From assembly GCA_016235825.1 (NCBI GenBank), contig JACRIL010000062.1, positions 1 through 42,801 on the forward strand: a stretch of DNA of 42,801 bases, in the 5' to 3' direction. This DNA is from Planctomycetota bacterium (GTDB lineage Bacteria; Planctomycetota; Phycisphaerae; SM23-33). This document shows, in pieces, positions 42,137-42,801 of this stretch. The position numbers and the translations under genes are program-made. The stretch's first letter is position 1. Each line of letters opens with the position of its first letter. The notes under the pieces were generated by a model. That model was not told the DNA's origin. It worked only from the letters and a program-made list of their open reading frames with translations, and ran no database searches.

Positions 42137-42652
42137 TCAGGTGTTGCTGCCCGGCTGATGATGGTCCGAGGCGATTTGGCCGGGCAGGACCGGCGGCAAT
42201 TCCTTCAGGTCCGGAATGTCCGATATGGCGGGAGGCAGGCCGGTTTTCTTCCCGGCGTGGGCCGCAACCTGCGAAAGCCTTATCGCCCCCAGCTTGCCTC
42301 GTACCGTCTTCTGCAAGTCTTCCCATACAGACCGGAACGGACAATCCTCCTCATCGCAGCGGGGGGGAACATGCTGGCACAGATTCAGCGCGATCGGACC
42401 CTCGACGGCCTCTATGATCTCCAACAGCGTGATCTGGGATGGATCCCTGGCCAGCGCGTATCCGCCATGCTTGCCGCGAATCGGCGAGATCAGGTTGCTT
42501 TTTGTCAACTGGCCGAATATCTTGGTCAGGTATTCCTTACGCAGGCGGCGGGCTGAACATACATTCAGAAGCGGTGTAGGTCCTTTGCCGTACTCTCTGG
42601 CAAGAACCACCATGCCTCTTACGGCCATTTCAGCCGCCGGTGAAAGTTTCAT
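42137..42652 (-). CDS. Rrf2-family regulator with likely iron-sulphur cluster
   Basis: A 171-residue winged-helix transcription factor of the IscR/NsrR family. It starts MKLSPAAEMAVRGMVVLA, with the recognition stretch LRKEYLTKIFGQLTKSNLISPIRGKHGGYALAR. Cys92, Cys99 and Cys104 lie in the loop that binds the 2Fe-2S cluster in IscR (92, 98, 104 there). The C-terminal 60 residues form a Pro-rich tail longer than usual. It probably senses iron-sulphur status, redox or NO; targets are unknown. An AAGG ribosome site is eight bases before the ATG. A perfect palindrome at 42743-42759 may be its own operator. The 247 bases to the EF-G-like gene hold nothing recognisable. Confidence 0.9.
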   Translation of the reverse strand: MKLSPAAEMAVRGMVVLAREYGKGPTPLLNVCSARRLRKEYLTKIFGQLTKSNLISPIRGKHGGYALARDPSQITLLEIIEAVEGPIALNLCQHVPPRCDEEDCPFRSVWEDLQKTVRGKLGAIRLSQVAAHAGKKTGLPPAISDIPDLKELPPVLPGQIASDHHQPGSNT

Positions 42653-42664
42653 GGAATTAGCCTT

Positions 42665-42690
42665 GGGGGGTAGACGGTTAGCTCCCCCTA
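42665..42690 (-). promoter_or_regulatory. G/C-run hairpin in the Rrf2 leader
   Basis: On the minus strand the leader has five Gs (within TAGGGGGAGCTA), then an 8-13-base loop, then six Cs directly upstream of the AAGG ribosome site. The two runs can pair. Such a hairpin just before the start codon could modulate translation. Confidence 0.45.
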
Positions 42691-42742
42691 TCGCAACAGA
42701 CTGTGGTTTTACCAGTCATATCCGTCGGTAAGGTCTGCGTCG

Positions 42743-42759
42743 GTTACAGGACCTGTAAC
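42743..42759. promoter_or_regulatory. 17-base palindrome, candidate Rrf2 operator
   Basis: GTTACAGG-A-CCTGTAAC is a perfect 8+1+8 inverted repeat about 90 bases upstream of the Rrf2 gene. Its size and form suit a dimeric winged-helix regulator, and Rrf2 proteins often control their own gene. The window ends 42 bases beyond it, so a divergent gene could share it. Confidence 0.55.
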
Positions 42760-42801
42760 GACTACTTGTTCGAGAAGCCGAGCAGATCAGTCGGCCTCGC
42801 G

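Overview
The window is a GC-rich bacterial chromosome segment with about 33 protein genes. It reads as a planctomycete, most likely a Phycisphaerae-type lineage. That is an inference from gene style: many secreted PQQ-type propellers, HEAT and TPR proteins, a squalene-cyclase-like/DUF4159 protein, a second EF-G-like GTPase, a TMTC-like membrane TPR protein, frequent GTG/TTG starts, and hairpin repeats of a kind I associate with planctomycete and verrucomicrobial genomes. No tRNA, rRNA or CRISPR array was seen.

Layout. 1-5.3 kb: tail of an IS5-type transposase, a membrane-anchored alpha/beta hydrolase, a serine acetyltransferase (-), then argG and a prepilin peptidase (+). 5.4-11.2 kb: a radical SAM protein (-), dihydroorotase, and a HEAT lipoprotein / LysM lipoprotein / recG run (+). 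11.2-18.6 kb (all -): cyclase/DUF4159 protein, parB with two parS-like sites just upstream, an asparagine-synthase-type amidotransferase, and a membrane-anchored thioredoxin-thiol peroxidase fusion. A composite hairpin repeat and a small transposon-like element lie between the last two. 18.7-25.6 kb: an ST7-like TPR protein (+), then a pRiA4b-type protein, gmd, ispD and a TMTC-like protein (-). A short stand-alone + strand RNA gene with C-rich hairpin loops lies between gmd and ispD. 25.7-29.5 kb (all -): a propeller remnant, a secreted FIST-like protein, a PQQ-propeller protein and a TIM-barrel isomerase. 29.5-31.6 kb: an AT-richer two-gene island, an HD-domain dNTPase-like hydrolase with a small YwgA/Panacea-like partner, preceded by three direct repeats. 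31.6-36.4 kb: ankyrin protein (-), rsmA, a TPR protein, a globin-coupled diguanylate cyclase (+), and a small hypothetical gene (-). 36.4-42.8 kb: dnaA (+) followed by an AT-rich non-coding stretch, then an M50 protease, rpmB, an EF-G-like GTPase and an Rrf2-type regulator with a palindromic operator (all -).

Most genes are housekeeping. dnaA and parB/parS about 22 kb apart suggest an origin-proximal region, but no convincing DnaA-box cluster was found. The most novel items are the C-loop RNA (22433-22506), the HD/YwgA-like island (29525-31620), the mirror-symmetric four-hairpin repeats (1166-1280 and 17013-17130), the 113-bp element with CTAA duplications (17312-17424), and the orphan parB with its parS sites.
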